This document shows positions 45,269 to 52,766 of a stretch of DNA of 64,000 nt, piece after piece; within the stretch, counting starts at the first letter, position 1, and each line of letters begins with the position of its first letter. This stretch comes from Micromonospora fulviviridis. GTDB taxonomy: Bacteria > Actinomycetota > Actinomycetes > Mycobacteriales > Micromonosporaceae. The position numbers and the translations under genes were made by a program. A model generated the notes under the pieces. The model was not told the DNA's origin, made no database searches, and saw nothing but the letters and a program-made list of their open reading frames with translations. The stretch is taken from contig NZ_BMRA01000006.1 in the NCBI RefSeq assembly GCF_014648395.1, forward strand, positions 437,202 to 501,201, written 5' to 3'.

Positions 45269-46215
45269 CGGCCACCTCCGGAGGGGCTGGAAGAGGTCCC
45301 CGGACCGGACGGCCCGGGACTGGTCGAACCGGCGACACCCGAACCCGACGGGCTCGGACTCACCGAAGGCTCGGCGTAGCGTAGCCGTGGCTCCGGAGCC
45401 GCCGGCAGGGTGAGGTTGTCCGCGTCCTTCACCCCGAACGACAACCCGTTCGTCCGGGCCACGTACCGCATCAGCTCCGCGGCCTCACTGCCGTCGAACC
45501 GCTCCCGCATCGACCCCGGCCCGATCGCCGCCACCTGGTACGGACCCGTCACCGGCCGGTAGTCCACCAGGATCGCCTCTCCCGCCTGGCGGATCGTCGA
45601 CGTCGCCGTCAACCGCTGCCCGTTGATCGCCACCGCCTCCGCGCCCGCCGCCCACAGGGCGTTCGCCACCTTCTGCAGGTCGGAGTACAACACCCGCGAC
45701 GGCCCCGCGTCCGCACCGGTCACCGCGTCCTGATCCCGCGTCGCGTCCGCCAGGCGCACCACCACACCGTCACCGCGCACCCGGCCCAGGCCCGTGCCCG
45801 CCTCCAGGTTGCGCAGCCGCGACGCCTGCGAGCCGCTCAACGCCGCGTCCCGCTGCCGGCTGACCTCCTCGCGCAGCTGGTCCGCTCGCGCGGTCAACCG
45901 GTCGGTCTCCGCCTCGCGCTGCTTGATCTCGGCAACCAGCCCGGCCCGCGCCTTCGCCCGGCCCGGCTCCTCCGCCACCGTCTCCCGGTAGGCCACCGCG
46001 AACAGGAACCCGATCACCAGCAGCACCACCAGGCCCACCGGCCGCGCCAGCACCCGCCGCGCCCGCGACGGCGGCGCCGCCGCCCGCCGGGCCGCCGCGT
46101 CGGCGTATCCCGGATCGAGGGGGTTGCGGAACAGTTCGGTCAGGAAGTCCGGCGCGTACACCCGCGCCGACGGGTCGCGGCCCTTGTCCTTGTCCCGGGG
46201 CGGCGTCGTGCTCAC
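45265..46215 (-). CDS. DUF881-family membrane protein (first copy)
   Basis: A 316-residue protein with an 80-residue cytosolic tail, one membrane helix (ARPVGLVVLLVIGFLFAVAY, about 64-83), a coiled coil (about 95-130) and the DUF881 domain (about 140-260) with GVVVRLADA and INGQRLTATSTIR. The C-terminal 45 residues are Ser/Pro/Gly-rich and disordered. GTG 46215 overlaps the pgsA-like stop (GTGA). Part of the same operon as the next copy; the two are probably partners. Confidence 0.88.
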   Translation of the reverse strand: MSTTPPRDKDKGRDPSARVYAPDFLTELFRNPLDPGYADAAARRAAAPPSRARRVLARPVGLVVLLVIGFLFAVAYRETVAEEPGRAKARAGLVAEIKQREAETDRLTARADQLREEVSRQRDAALSGSQASRLRNLEAGTGLGRVRGDGVVVRLADATRDQDAVTGADAGPSRVLYSDLQKVANALWAAGAEAVAINGQRLTATSTIRQAGEAILVDYRPVTGPYQVAAIGPGSMRERFDGSEAAELMRYVARTNGLSFGVKDADNLTLPAAPEPRLRYAEPSVSPSPSGSGVAGSTSPGPSGPGTSSSPSGGGR

Positions 46216-46850
46216 GCCGCCGCTCCCGCGCGCCGCGCCCGCATCGCGCGGACCAGACGGCTGGCCTGCACCACGTACATCGCCCCGGCCACCCAGTACA
46301 GCACCAGGCCCCACCAGGCGAGGCCCCAGCCGATCGCGCCGGCCGCGGTGGCCACGCCCGGGGCGGCGGCCGCCAGCAGCAGGATCGGGAACGCGGCCAG
46401 CAGCAGGAACGTGGCGGTCTTGCCCACGTAGTGCACCGGCGGCGGGCCGTAGCCGTAGCGGCGCAGCACGCCCAGCGACCCGAGCAGCAGCAGCTCGCGG
46501 GCGAGCAGCGCCCCGGTGAACTGCCACGGCACCACCTCACGGGCGGTGAACGCCAGCAGCGTGGCCAGGATGTAGAGCCGGTCGGCGAGCGGGTCGAGCA
46601 GCTCGCCCAAGCGGCTGACCTGCTGGAGGCGGCGGGCGATCCAGCCGTCCACCCAGTCGCTGGTGCCGCCGATGGCCAGCACCACGATGGCGGCCACGTC
46701 GGCCTTGACCACGAGGAACAGGTAGAGGAAGAGCGGCACACCGACGAGCCGGACGAAGCTGATCATGTTCGGCAGGGTGAGGACGCGATCCCCCACGACC
46801 GCCGCACCGCCGGGAGCCGGGTGCTCCGATGGAGCCGGCCGACGCGACAC
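46212..46850 (-). CDS. pgsA: CDP-alcohol phosphatidyltransferase (PgsA-like)
   Basis: A 212-residue membrane enzyme with the full CDP-alcohol motif DGxxAR-x8-GxxxDxxxD (DGWIARR at about 62-68, GELLDPLADRLY at about 77-88). It transfers a phosphatidyl group from CDP-diacylglycerol to an alcohol such as glycerol phosphate. GTG 46850 has GGAGGG upstream; the frame is open to 46994 but the extra part is unusually Arg-rich and covers a leader hairpin. First gene of the leftward DUF881 operon. The exact acceptor alcohol cannot be decided. Confidence 0.88.
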   Translation of the reverse strand: MSRRPAPSEHPAPGGAAVVGDRVLTLPNMISFVRLVGVPLFLYLFLVVKADVAAIVVLAIGGTSDWVDGWIARRLQQVSRLGELLDPLADRLYILATLLAFTAREVVPWQFTGALLARELLLLGSLGVLRRYGYGPPPVHYVGKTATFLLLAAFPILLLAAAAPGVATAAGAIGWGLAWWGLVLYWVAGAMYVVQASRLVRAMRARRAGAAA

Positions 46851-47154
46851 CGAACCCTCCCTCCGCAGCACGGTCCGGCGGCCGAGTGGTCGGCCGCCAA
46901 GGGCACGTGCGCGTTGCCGGCCGGTCAGACGCCGGCGCCCTCTGCGATCCCGGGCTGGGACCTCCCCGTTGCGGCCCGCGATCGTGTCGATCACGGGCCG
47001 GTGAGTTGCGCTGCCACTATATCGGGCTCCCCCGACCCGCCCCGGCCCGCGCGCTGCGTCGGTGCTCAGCTCAGGATTCTGTGCGGCGCCGCACTACCCG
47101 TAAGGCATCCTAGGACACTAGTTGAGTGGTGGAGGCGCGGTGAGGCCGGTCGGG
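46851..47154. other. 304-base gap: leader and promoter region of the pgsA operon
   Basis: Contains a perfect hairpin at 46877-46898 and, near 47108, a TAGGAT -10-like box on the minus strand in an AT-richer island (CCTAGGACACTAG). No gene is seen. A long leader of about 240 bases would precede pgsA. Confidence 0.5.
46877..46898 (-). promoter_or_regulatory. Leader hairpin upstream of pgsA
   Basis: GGCGGCCGA (46877-46885), loop GTGG, TCGGCCGCC (46890-46898), perfect 9-bp stem ending 27 bases before the pgsA start codon and just ahead of its ribosome site. Confidence 0.45.
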
Positions 47155-47625
47155 TCAGGCGGTGCGGGCGGCGGAGTCCGCGGCGGCCTGCGGGGCGCTC
47201 ACCGACGCGGCCTGGCCGAACGCCAGCAGGGCCAGCAGCAGTTCGTGCTGCACCCGGTTGGGCATCCGGTCCAGCACCGCCTGGATCGCCTGGTGCCGCC
47301 GCTCGGTCAGCTCGCGCAGCAGGGTCTCCGCCGCGGCCGTGGGGATCAGCCGCACCTCGCGCCGGTCGCGGGGGTCGGCCGCCCGGCGCACCAGGCCGAC
47401 CGCCTCCAGCCGGTCACAGAGCCGGCTCGCCGACGACGGCACCACGTCCAGCAGCTCGGCCAGGCGGTTCACGTTGGTGTGCGGGTGGGCCATGATCAGC
47501 GACAGCACCCGCAACTGCGTCGGCGAGACGCTGACGTTGTGCCGGGAGGCGGCGGAGTCGAGCACACCGATGAGCGCCTCGGCAGCCGCATCGATGGCCG
47601 CGGCAAGATTCGGAGGTCGCTCCAC
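47155..47625 (-). CDS. MarR-family transcriptional regulator
   Basis: A 156-residue regulator starting at GTG 47625 (AGGGGA upstream). HTH around VNRLAELLDVVPSSASRLCD (about residues 53-72), wing GLVRRAADPRDRREVRLIPT with the conserved D-x-R-x-x-R. Its gene follows the SpoIIE-phosphatase gene by 47 bases and is probably cotranscribed, suggesting a shared stress response. Ligand unknown. Confidence 0.87.
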   Translation of the reverse strand: MERPPNLAAAIDAAAEALIGVLDSAASRHNVSVSPTQLRVLSLIMAHPHTNVNRLAELLDVVPSSASRLCDRLEAVGLVRRAADPRDRREVRLIPTAAAETLLRELTERRHQAIQAVLDRMPNRVQHELLLALLAFGQAASVSAPQAAADSAARTA

Positions 47626-47672
47626 CCGCTGTCCCCTGCGATCGTCCCGCTCGTGTTCGCTCCGCCGGTCCG

Positions 47673-48860
47673 TCACCGCCCGCCGACGCCGGCCGGAGGG
47701 CTGGAACCGCGCCAGTCCAGGCAGACGACGACCGCGTCGTCGCGGAGATCCGCGTCGGCGTGGTACGCGTGCAGTTCGCGCATCACCGTACCAACTGCCT
47801 CCGTCGCCGGTTGCAACCGAGTGGACCGCATCGCGCGCGCCATGGCCCGGTCCCCGTACGGCTCCTGCCCGGCCGGCTCCGCCGCGTACACCCCGTCGCT
47901 GACCACGAAGAGCCGATCCCCCGGCTGCACGGTGAACTCCTGCACGTCGTAGCGGGTCTCGGCGAACATGCCCAGCGGCAGTTGCTGCTCCAGCGCGATC
48001 GGGGTGACCGTGCCGCCGCGCAGCCGCAGCACGTGCGGTGAGCCCGCGTCCACGGCCCGCACCACACCGCGCCGGCTGTCCAGCTCCAGCAGCAGCGTGG
48101 CCACGTGCCGGCTCCCCCGGTGCTGGTAGAAGATGGTGTCCGAGGCCAGCTCGGCCTGCTCCACGAGGCTGCCGCCGGAGCGCCGCGCGTTGCGCATGGC
48201 GTTGACGGTCACCGCGGTCAGCAGCGAGGCGGCCAGGCCGTTGCCGGTGCCGTTGAGAACCGTGACGGTGAGCCGGTCGGCGTCGACCGACCAGTCGAAG
48301 TGGTCGCCGCCCACGGTGTACGCCGGTTCGAGCTGCCCGGCCAGCACGAAGTCGCCGTGCACGACGCTGCGCCCGGGCAGCAGGTCCCACTGCATCTCGG
48401 CGGCCATGCTGAGCCGTTCCCGGCGGCGCGCCCGCCGGTAGCGGTCGGTCTCCCGGTCGGCCGCCCGCAGCGCCACCGCCAGGTCGCCGGCGACGTCCCG
48501 GGCCGTCTCCACGGTCGCCGCGTCCGGCGCGGCCGGCAGCTCGACCATCAGCACGCCGAGCCGCTCGCCCCACGCCGACAGCGGCAGGTAGGCCCGGCAG
48601 CGCCCGTCCTCGGCGGCGTCCAGCACCGGCTGCTGGCTGCGGAAGCAGCGCTGCGCCACGCCCTGGCAGGCGAGGAACCCGCCCTCGGGCAGGTCCGCGT
48701 CCAGCACCGGCCAGAGCCCGGTGAACCGGTAGTCGGCGACGAACACCTCGGTCCGCGACGCGCCGAGGACCCGGCGGACCGTCGCGTCGGCGGCCTCCGC
48801 CAACTGGTCGGGGGGTGCGGCGCGCAGGGCGCGCGACACCGCTCCGGACGCGTCCGGCAT
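47673..48860 (-). CDS. SpoIIE/RsbU-type PP2C phosphatase with N-terminal sensor domain
   Basis: A 395-residue protein. Residues 20-150 form a GAF-like sensor (LGVLMVELPAAPDAATVETA); a signal helix with EMQWDLLPG (about 155-163) joins it to the PP2C-like phosphatase domain (about 170-385). Metal ligands appear in VGGDHFDW and DDAVVV, with VSDGVY in the middle. The second usual Asp of DxxGHG is changed: NGTGNGLAAS instead of D-x-x-G-H-G, so one metal site may be weakened. Such phosphatases act on anti-anti-sigma factors; no sigma partner is next to it. Confidence 0.88.
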   Translation of the reverse strand: MPDASGAVSRALRAAPPDQLAEAADATVRRVLGASRTEVFVADYRFTGLWPVLDADLPEGGFLACQGVAQRCFRSQQPVLDAAEDGRCRAYLPLSAWGERLGVLMVELPAAPDAATVETARDVAGDLAVALRAADRETDRYRRARRRERLSMAAEMQWDLLPGRSVVHGDFVLAGQLEPAYTVGGDHFDWSVDADRLTVTVLNGTGNGLAASLLTAVTVNAMRNARRSGGSLVEQAELASDTIFYQHRGSRHVATLLLELDSRRGVVRAVDAGSPHVLRLRGGTVTPIALEQQLPLGMFAETRYDVQEFTVQPGDRLFVVSDGVYAAEPAGQEPYGDRAMARAMRSTRLQPATEAVGTVMRELHAYHADADLRDDAVVVCLDWRGSSPPAGVGGR

Positions 48861-48874
48861 GCTGACATCCTCCG

Positions 48875-48905
48875 ATGACGACTATTGCTGTAGGGCAAGC
48901 ATCAT
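48875..48905. promoter_or_regulatory. Dyad upstream of the SpoIIE/MarR operon
   Basis: ATGA (48875-48878), TTGC (48885-48888), TGTAGG, GCAA (48895-48898), TCAT (48902-48905): nested symmetric half-sites just upstream of the phosphatase start, a plausible autoregulatory MarR site. Confidence 0.45.
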
Positions 48906-48984
48906 ACGGAGGCCCGCCGACACCGGTACGCCCCGGCTCCGACCTGTGCAGCGGCGCCGGTCGCGGGTGGACGGCCCGGGCCGC

Positions 48985-49731
48985 TCAGTCGGCCGGCTTG
49001 GTGGCCAGCGCGCCGTAGAAGGCGTCGGGCACCGGCTCCGGGGTGCCGGCCGGCCGCCACCGGGCCACCGGCACGATGCCGTCCGCCGTCGGCTGCCAGC
49101 GCCCCAGCAGCGGCGCGAACCGCGCGGGCGCCCGCATCCGGAACGCGGGCCCCATCATGGCCAGTGCCTCCGGGTACGCGGCCAGCTCCTCGCTGTCGAA
49201 GTCGATCGCCAGGAAGCTGCCCGGCGCGACCGCCTCGTACAGCTCGTCGAGGGTGCGGGCCAGGGTGTCGTCGTCCAGGAACGCGGCCAGCCCGAGGAAG
49301 ACCACCCCGACCGGCCTCCTCCCCCACCCCGGCACGAACCGGTGCAGCTGAGCCGGGTCGACGGTGCCGATGTCGGTGGCGTCGCCGTAGCCGTAGCCGG
49401 CCCGGTCGCTGTCGGCGAGCAGGCGCTGGCCCAGCCGGACCGTCACCGGGTCGACGTCGGTGTAGAGCACGGTGGCGTCCGGGGCCACCTCGTGCACGTT
49501 GCCGCGGGTGGGCACGCCCGCCCCGAAGACGAGGAAGCCGTCCACCCCGGCGTCGGCGATCGACCGGACCGCCCGGCCCAGGAAGTCGCGCAGCGCGCGG
49601 AAGATGGCCGCGCAGGGCCCGTACGCGCCCTCGAAGGCGCCGGCCGCGGCCACGTCGACCGGGTCGTGGTGCTCGCCGCCGAGCCAGTAGTCGATCATTC
49701 GGGCGGTGCTCGGCTGGTCGGGCTCGGCCAT
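48985..49731 (-). CDS. SAM-dependent methyltransferase-like protein (DUF574 type)
   Basis: A 248-residue protein of the actinobacterial DUF574 group: N-terminal PSTARMIDYWLGGEHHDPVD (residues 7-26) is typical, then a Rossmann core with FLVFGAGVPTRGNVHEVAP (about 60-78), VLYTDVDPVTV, and VVFLGLAAFLDDD. Residue pattern suggests a SAM pocket, though the glycine-rich loop GAGVPT is shortened. Members are abundant in streptomycetes with mostly unknown substrates. ATG 49731. Confidence 0.82.
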   Translation of the reverse strand: MAEPDQPSTARMIDYWLGGEHHDPVDVAAAGAFEGAYGPCAAIFRALRDFLGRAVRSIADAGVDGFLVFGAGVPTRGNVHEVAPDATVLYTDVDPVTVRLGQRLLADSDRAGYGYGDATDIGTVDPAQLHRFVPGWGRRPVGVVFLGLAAFLDDDTLARTLDELYEAVAPGSFLAIDFDSEELAAYPEALAMMGPAFRMRAPARFAPLLGRWQPTADGIVPVARWRPAGTPEPVPDAFYGALATKPAD

Positions 49732-49859
49732 CGACGAGGCTCCCTCTCTCACGCGACGGTCGCCAGCGTACCCAGGGGTCGGCTCGCGCGGTATCGCCCC
49801 GGCGGCCACCCACCGGCCGCGATACTGGCCGCGGGCGGCCGACGGCGAGGAGGTACGGC

Positions 49860-50741
49860 GTGAACTCGGCGAACGGCGCGGCCGTGGTGGTCGGGGTGGA
49901 CGGCTCCGAGGCCGCCTTGACCGCGGTGCGACTGGCGGCGCAGGAGGCGGCCCGCCGACAGCGGCCGCTGCGGGTGGTGCACGGGTTCATCTGGCCGCTG
50001 CTGCGCGTACCCGTGTCGGCGCCGGCCGAGGGGCCACCCGGCGGCGGCCTGCGGCACCAGGCCGAGGAGCTGGTTGCCACGGCGGTCGCCGAGGCGGAGG
50101 CGGCCGCGCCCGGGCTGCGGGTCTCCGGCGAGATCATCGACGGGGAGGCCTCGGCCGTGCTGCTCGGCGAGTCCCCGACCGCCGCCCTCATCGTGCTCGG
50201 TGACCGGGGCCTCGGCGGGTTCGCCTCCCTGGTGGTCGGCTCGGTGGCGATCCAGGTCGCCTCGTACGCCGACTGCCCGGTGCTGGTCGCCCGTGGCACG
50301 CCGCGCCCGGCCGGCCCCGTGGTGGTCGGGGTGGACGGCTCGGCGCTGTCCCGCGCCGCGGTCGAGTTCGCCGCCGAGGAGGCCGCGGTCCGCGGCGCCC
50401 GGCTGCACGCCGTGCACGCCTACACCCACCCGGCCTCCACCGGTCCCGGCGACATGCAACCCCTGGTGTACGAGGAGAGCCAGCTGCGCGGCGAGGAGGA
50501 CCGGGTGCTGGCCGAGGCGCTCAACGGGCTGGCCGAGCGCCGGCCGGAGGTGCCGGTCACCCGGGCGGCGGTGCACGGCCGGCCGGTCGCGGCGCTCGCC
50601 GAGGCGTCCCGCGAGGCCCAGCTGCTCGTCGTCGGCCGGCGGGGCCGGGGGGAGCTGACCGGCCTGCTGCTCGGCTCGGTGAGCCAGGGGGTGCTGCACC
50701 GCGCCGACTGCCCGGTGGCCGTGGTCCGCGCCGTGGAGTGA
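49860..50741 (+). CDS. Universal stress protein with two UspA domains
   Basis: A 293-residue tandem USP. Each half starts with VVVGVDGSEAAL / VVVGVDGSALSR (residues about 8 and 150) and contains the ATP-binding GxxGxxxxxxxGSV motif: GDRGLGGFASLVVGSVA (about 114-130) and GRRGRGELTGLLLGSVS (about 261-277). GTG 49860 has GAGGAGG. Such proteins are induced by hypoxia, starvation or stress. It is followed 64 bases later by a small-protein pair. Confidence 0.93.
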   Translation: MNSANGAAVVVGVDGSEAALTAVRLAAQEAARRQRPLRVVHGFIWPLLRVPVSAPAEGPPGGGLRHQAEELVATAVAEAEAAAPGLRVSGEIIDGEASAVLLGESPTAALIVLGDRGLGGFASLVVGSVAIQVASYADCPVLVARGTPRPAGPVVVGVDGSALSRAAVEFAAEEAAVRGARLHAVHAYTHPASTGPGDMQPLVYEESQLRGEEDRVLAEALNGLAERRPEVPVTRAAVHGRPVAALAEASREAQLLVVGRRGRGELTGLLLGSVSQGVLHRADCPVAVVRAVE

Positions 50742-50805
50742 ACGGTTGGCCCCGCCCCGGGCGGGTAGACGGTACGGACATCCACAGCGACCGGAGGAGG
50801 CAGCG

Positions 50806-51015
50806 ATGCCAGGACCACGGCCGGGGAGCAACGCGTACGACAAGGAGCGGGCGCGGCTGCGGGATCTGATCGAACAGTCCGGGCGGGCCGCCGACCAGGA
50901 GGCGAACCAGGTCGCGAACCGGATTCTTCAGGACGACCGCGGCCAGCGGGGCGTGGTGCGGGGCGAACGGACGTTCGGCCCCAAGGGTGAGCGCGAACCG
51001 GGCGACCCGAAGTGA
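50806..51015 (+). CDS. Small charged protein of unknown function
   Basis: A 69-residue hydrophilic protein: PGPRPGSNAYDKERARLRDL, then an amphipathic helix (IEQSGRAADQEANQVANRIL) and a basic C-terminal tail. No enzyme motif. ATG 50806 with GGAGG upstream; it overlaps the next gene by four bases (GTGA). Likely the partner of the following membrane protein. It resembles small actinobacterial phosphopantetheine- or plasmid-stability-like proteins only superficially; family not recognised. Confidence 0.6.
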   Translation: MPGPRPGSNAYDKERARLRDLIEQSGRAADQEANQVANRILQDDRGQRGVVRGERTFGPKGEREPGDPK

Positions 51016-51485
51016 GAGCGGCACCCGTGGTCGACGGCGCCATCGCGGGCGCCGTCGGCAGCGCCGCGTTGAACGTCGTCAGCTTCCTGGACATGGCGCT
51101 GCGGGGCCGCCCGGCGAGCAGCACCCCCGAGCAGACCGCGGGCCGGCTGGCCGACGCGGCGCACGTGGACCTCGGGCCCGGGGAGAAGGCGGCGAACCGC
51201 CGCTCCGGCCTCGGGCCGGTCATCGGCTACGGCACGGGCATCGCCGCCGGCGCGCTGTTCGGGCTGCTGGCCGCCCGCCGCCGGGTCCCGCTGCCACTGG
51301 CCGCGGGGCTGCTCGGCGGCGGGGTGATGGCCACCTCCGACGGCTCGATCGCCGCGCTCGGCATCAGTGACCCGCGCACCTGGCGCACGACCGACTGGCT
51401 GTCCGACCTGGTGCCGCACCTGGCATACGGAGCGGGGGCCGCAGCCACCTGGCGGAGGCTGCGGCCGCCGTCGCGGCGGGGCTGA
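51012..51485 (+). CDS. Small membrane protein of unknown function
   Basis: A 157-residue protein with three or four hydrophobic helices (VDGAIAGAVGSAALNVVSFL, GYGTGIAAGALFGLLAA, PLAAGLLGGGVMATSDG, VPHLAYGAGAAATW). Translation is coupled to the previous gene through a GTGA overlap. No family recognised. The USP context suggests a stress role. Confidence 0.6.
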   Translation: MRAAPVVDGAIAGAVGSAALNVVSFLDMALRGRPASSTPEQTAGRLADAAHVDLGPGEKAANRRSGLGPVIGYGTGIAAGALFGLLAARRRVPLPLAAGLLGGGVMATSDGSIAALGISDPRTWRTTDWLSDLVPHLAYGAGAAATWRRLRPPSRRG

Positions 51486-51704
51486 TCAGCCCCGCCGGTC
51501 GCTCTCGTCGTCGGCCAGCGGCTCGCCGGCCGGGCCGTACGGCGAGACCTGGCCCTTCGGGACCGGCCGCCCCACGTCCGCGTTCGAGGTGCCGCCCTTG
51601 CCGTGGGGCCCCCGGCTCCCGGCCTGGGGAATGAGCTCCCGGCTGTCCTGGCTGGTCGCGCCCTTGTCGTTGCGGCGCAGTTCCTCCTGCTGCGGCTTGA
51701 CCAC
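51486..51704 (-). CDS. Small hydrophilic disordered protein
   Basis: A 72-residue protein (VVKPQQEELRRNDKGATSQD start) of low complexity with many Gly, Pro, Ser and charged residues. GTG 51704 has GGAAGGAGAG upstream, a strong ribosome site that supports a real gene. Convergent with the preceding membrane-protein gene, stops abutting. Function unknown. Confidence 0.55.
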   Translation of the reverse strand: MVKPQQEELRRNDKGATSQDSRELIPQAGSRGPHGKGGTSNADVGRPVPKGQVSPYGPAGEPLADDESDRRG

Positions 51705-51831
51705 AGGTCTCTCCTTCCGGTGGCGGCGCACGGCGTGGGCCGCGCACCTGATCGGGGTACCCGCCGCCGCCGGGCGCATTCCGGCCCGGCCCCGGGCGTC
51801 TGGTCCGGCGCCGGGCGGGTACCCCCAGCGG

Positions 51832-52488
51832 ATGCCAGACGATCGGAACGTGGCGCGGGCGCTGCTGGACCGGCAGTCCCGCACCTACGCGGAGGAGGCC
51901 GGGATCAACCTCGCCGACCGGCCGGGGCCGCTCTACCAGCTGCTCGTGCTCACCACGCTGCTGAGCACCCGGATCCGGGCCTGCGTGGCGGTCGCCGCGG
52001 CCCGCGAGCTCTTCGCGGCCGGCTGGCGCACCCCGCAGGCCATGGAGGCGGCGAGCTGGCAGGAGCGGGTCGACGCGCTCGGCCGGGGCCACTACCGGCG
52101 CTATGACGAGCGGACCGCCACCATGCTGGGCACCGGGGCCCGGCTCTGCCTGGACCGGTGGCACGGGGACCTGCGCCGGATGCACAAGGACGCCGACGGC
52201 GACCGGAGCGTGCTGCGCCGCCTGCTCACCGAGTTCCCCGGCATCGGCCCGACCGGGGCGGACATCTTCCTCCGCGAGGTGCAGGCGGTCTGGCCGGACG
52301 TGCGCCCGTACGCCGACCGGCGGACCCTGGCCGGGGCGCGACGGCTGGGCCTGCCCGCGAACCCGGGCGGCCTGGCCGGGCTCGTCGGCGAGGCCGACTT
52401 CGGGCGGCTGGCGTCGGCGCTGGTGCGGGTGGCGCTCGGCGAGGAGTCGGCCGGTGAGGTCAGCCGCAGCGCCGCGGTGGCCCGCTGA
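51832..52488 (+). CDS. Endonuclease III-like HhH protein
   Basis: A 218-residue all-helical protein of the HhH-GPD superfamily. The hairpin FPGIGPTGADIFLREV is at about 136-151 followed by DVRPYADRRTL, where the catalytic Asp of HhH-GPD enzymes is expected (VDTHV in Nth). The usual Lys of the hairpin (GxGxKTA) is Thr here and the C-terminal 4Fe-4S Cys cluster of Nth is missing, so it may bind DNA or be a monofunctional glycosylase. ATG 51832. Terminator-like hairpin at 52489-52509. Confidence 0.72.
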   Translation: MPDDRNVARALLDRQSRTYAEEAGINLADRPGPLYQLLVLTTLLSTRIRACVAVAAARELFAAGWRTPQAMEAASWQERVDALGRGHYRRYDERTATMLGTGARLCLDRWHGDLRRMHKDADGDRSVLRRLLTEFPGIGPTGADIFLREVQAVWPDVRPYADRRTLAGARRLGLPANPGGLAGLVGEADFGRLASALVRVALGEESAGEVSRSAAVAR

Positions 52489-52509
52489 CCGGGCCCCGGT
52501 CGGGCCCGG
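52489..52509. terminator. Hairpin between convergent genes
   Basis: CCGGGCCC (52489-52496), loop CGGTC, GGGCCCGG (52502-52509); perfect 8-bp stem right after the HhH gene. Confidence 0.55.
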
Positions 52510-52512
52510 GCG

Positions 52513-52698
52513 TCACTTGGCCGGGCCGGGCTTGGTCAGGTTCCAGGCGAGCGCCGAGGCGAGCAGGGCCAGCAGCACGACGCCGCCGGAGATGCCCTCG
52601 CCCTCCCCGCCGCTGCTGCGATGCCCGGTGGCGCCGAAGTAGATCACGGCCAGCCCGGCCAGCACGGTGACGAACGTCCGCAGTCCTCGGTCCTTCAC
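52513..52698 (-). CDS. Small two-span membrane protein
   Basis: A 61-residue protein with two hydrophobic segments (LRTFVTVLAGLAVIYFGA and VVLLALLASALAWNLT) joined by a Gly/Ser loop. GTG 52698. It follows the CNNM-type gene by 68 bases in the same direction. No family recognised; topology is clear. Confidence 0.5.
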   Translation of the reverse strand: MKDRGLRTFVTVLAGLAVIYFGATGHRSSGGEGEGISGGVVLLALLASALAWNLTKPGPAK

Positions 52699-52766
52699 AT
52701 TCCGGACGGTACGGCCGCCGGGCACCGGGAAGGGCCGTTTCGCGCGCTTGTCCCCCGGTCGGGGGG

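Noticed and set aside
46851..46994. N-terminal extension of the PgsA-like protein
   Set aside because: Very Arg-rich, covers a leader hairpin, and the GTG at 46850 has a good GGAGGG site.
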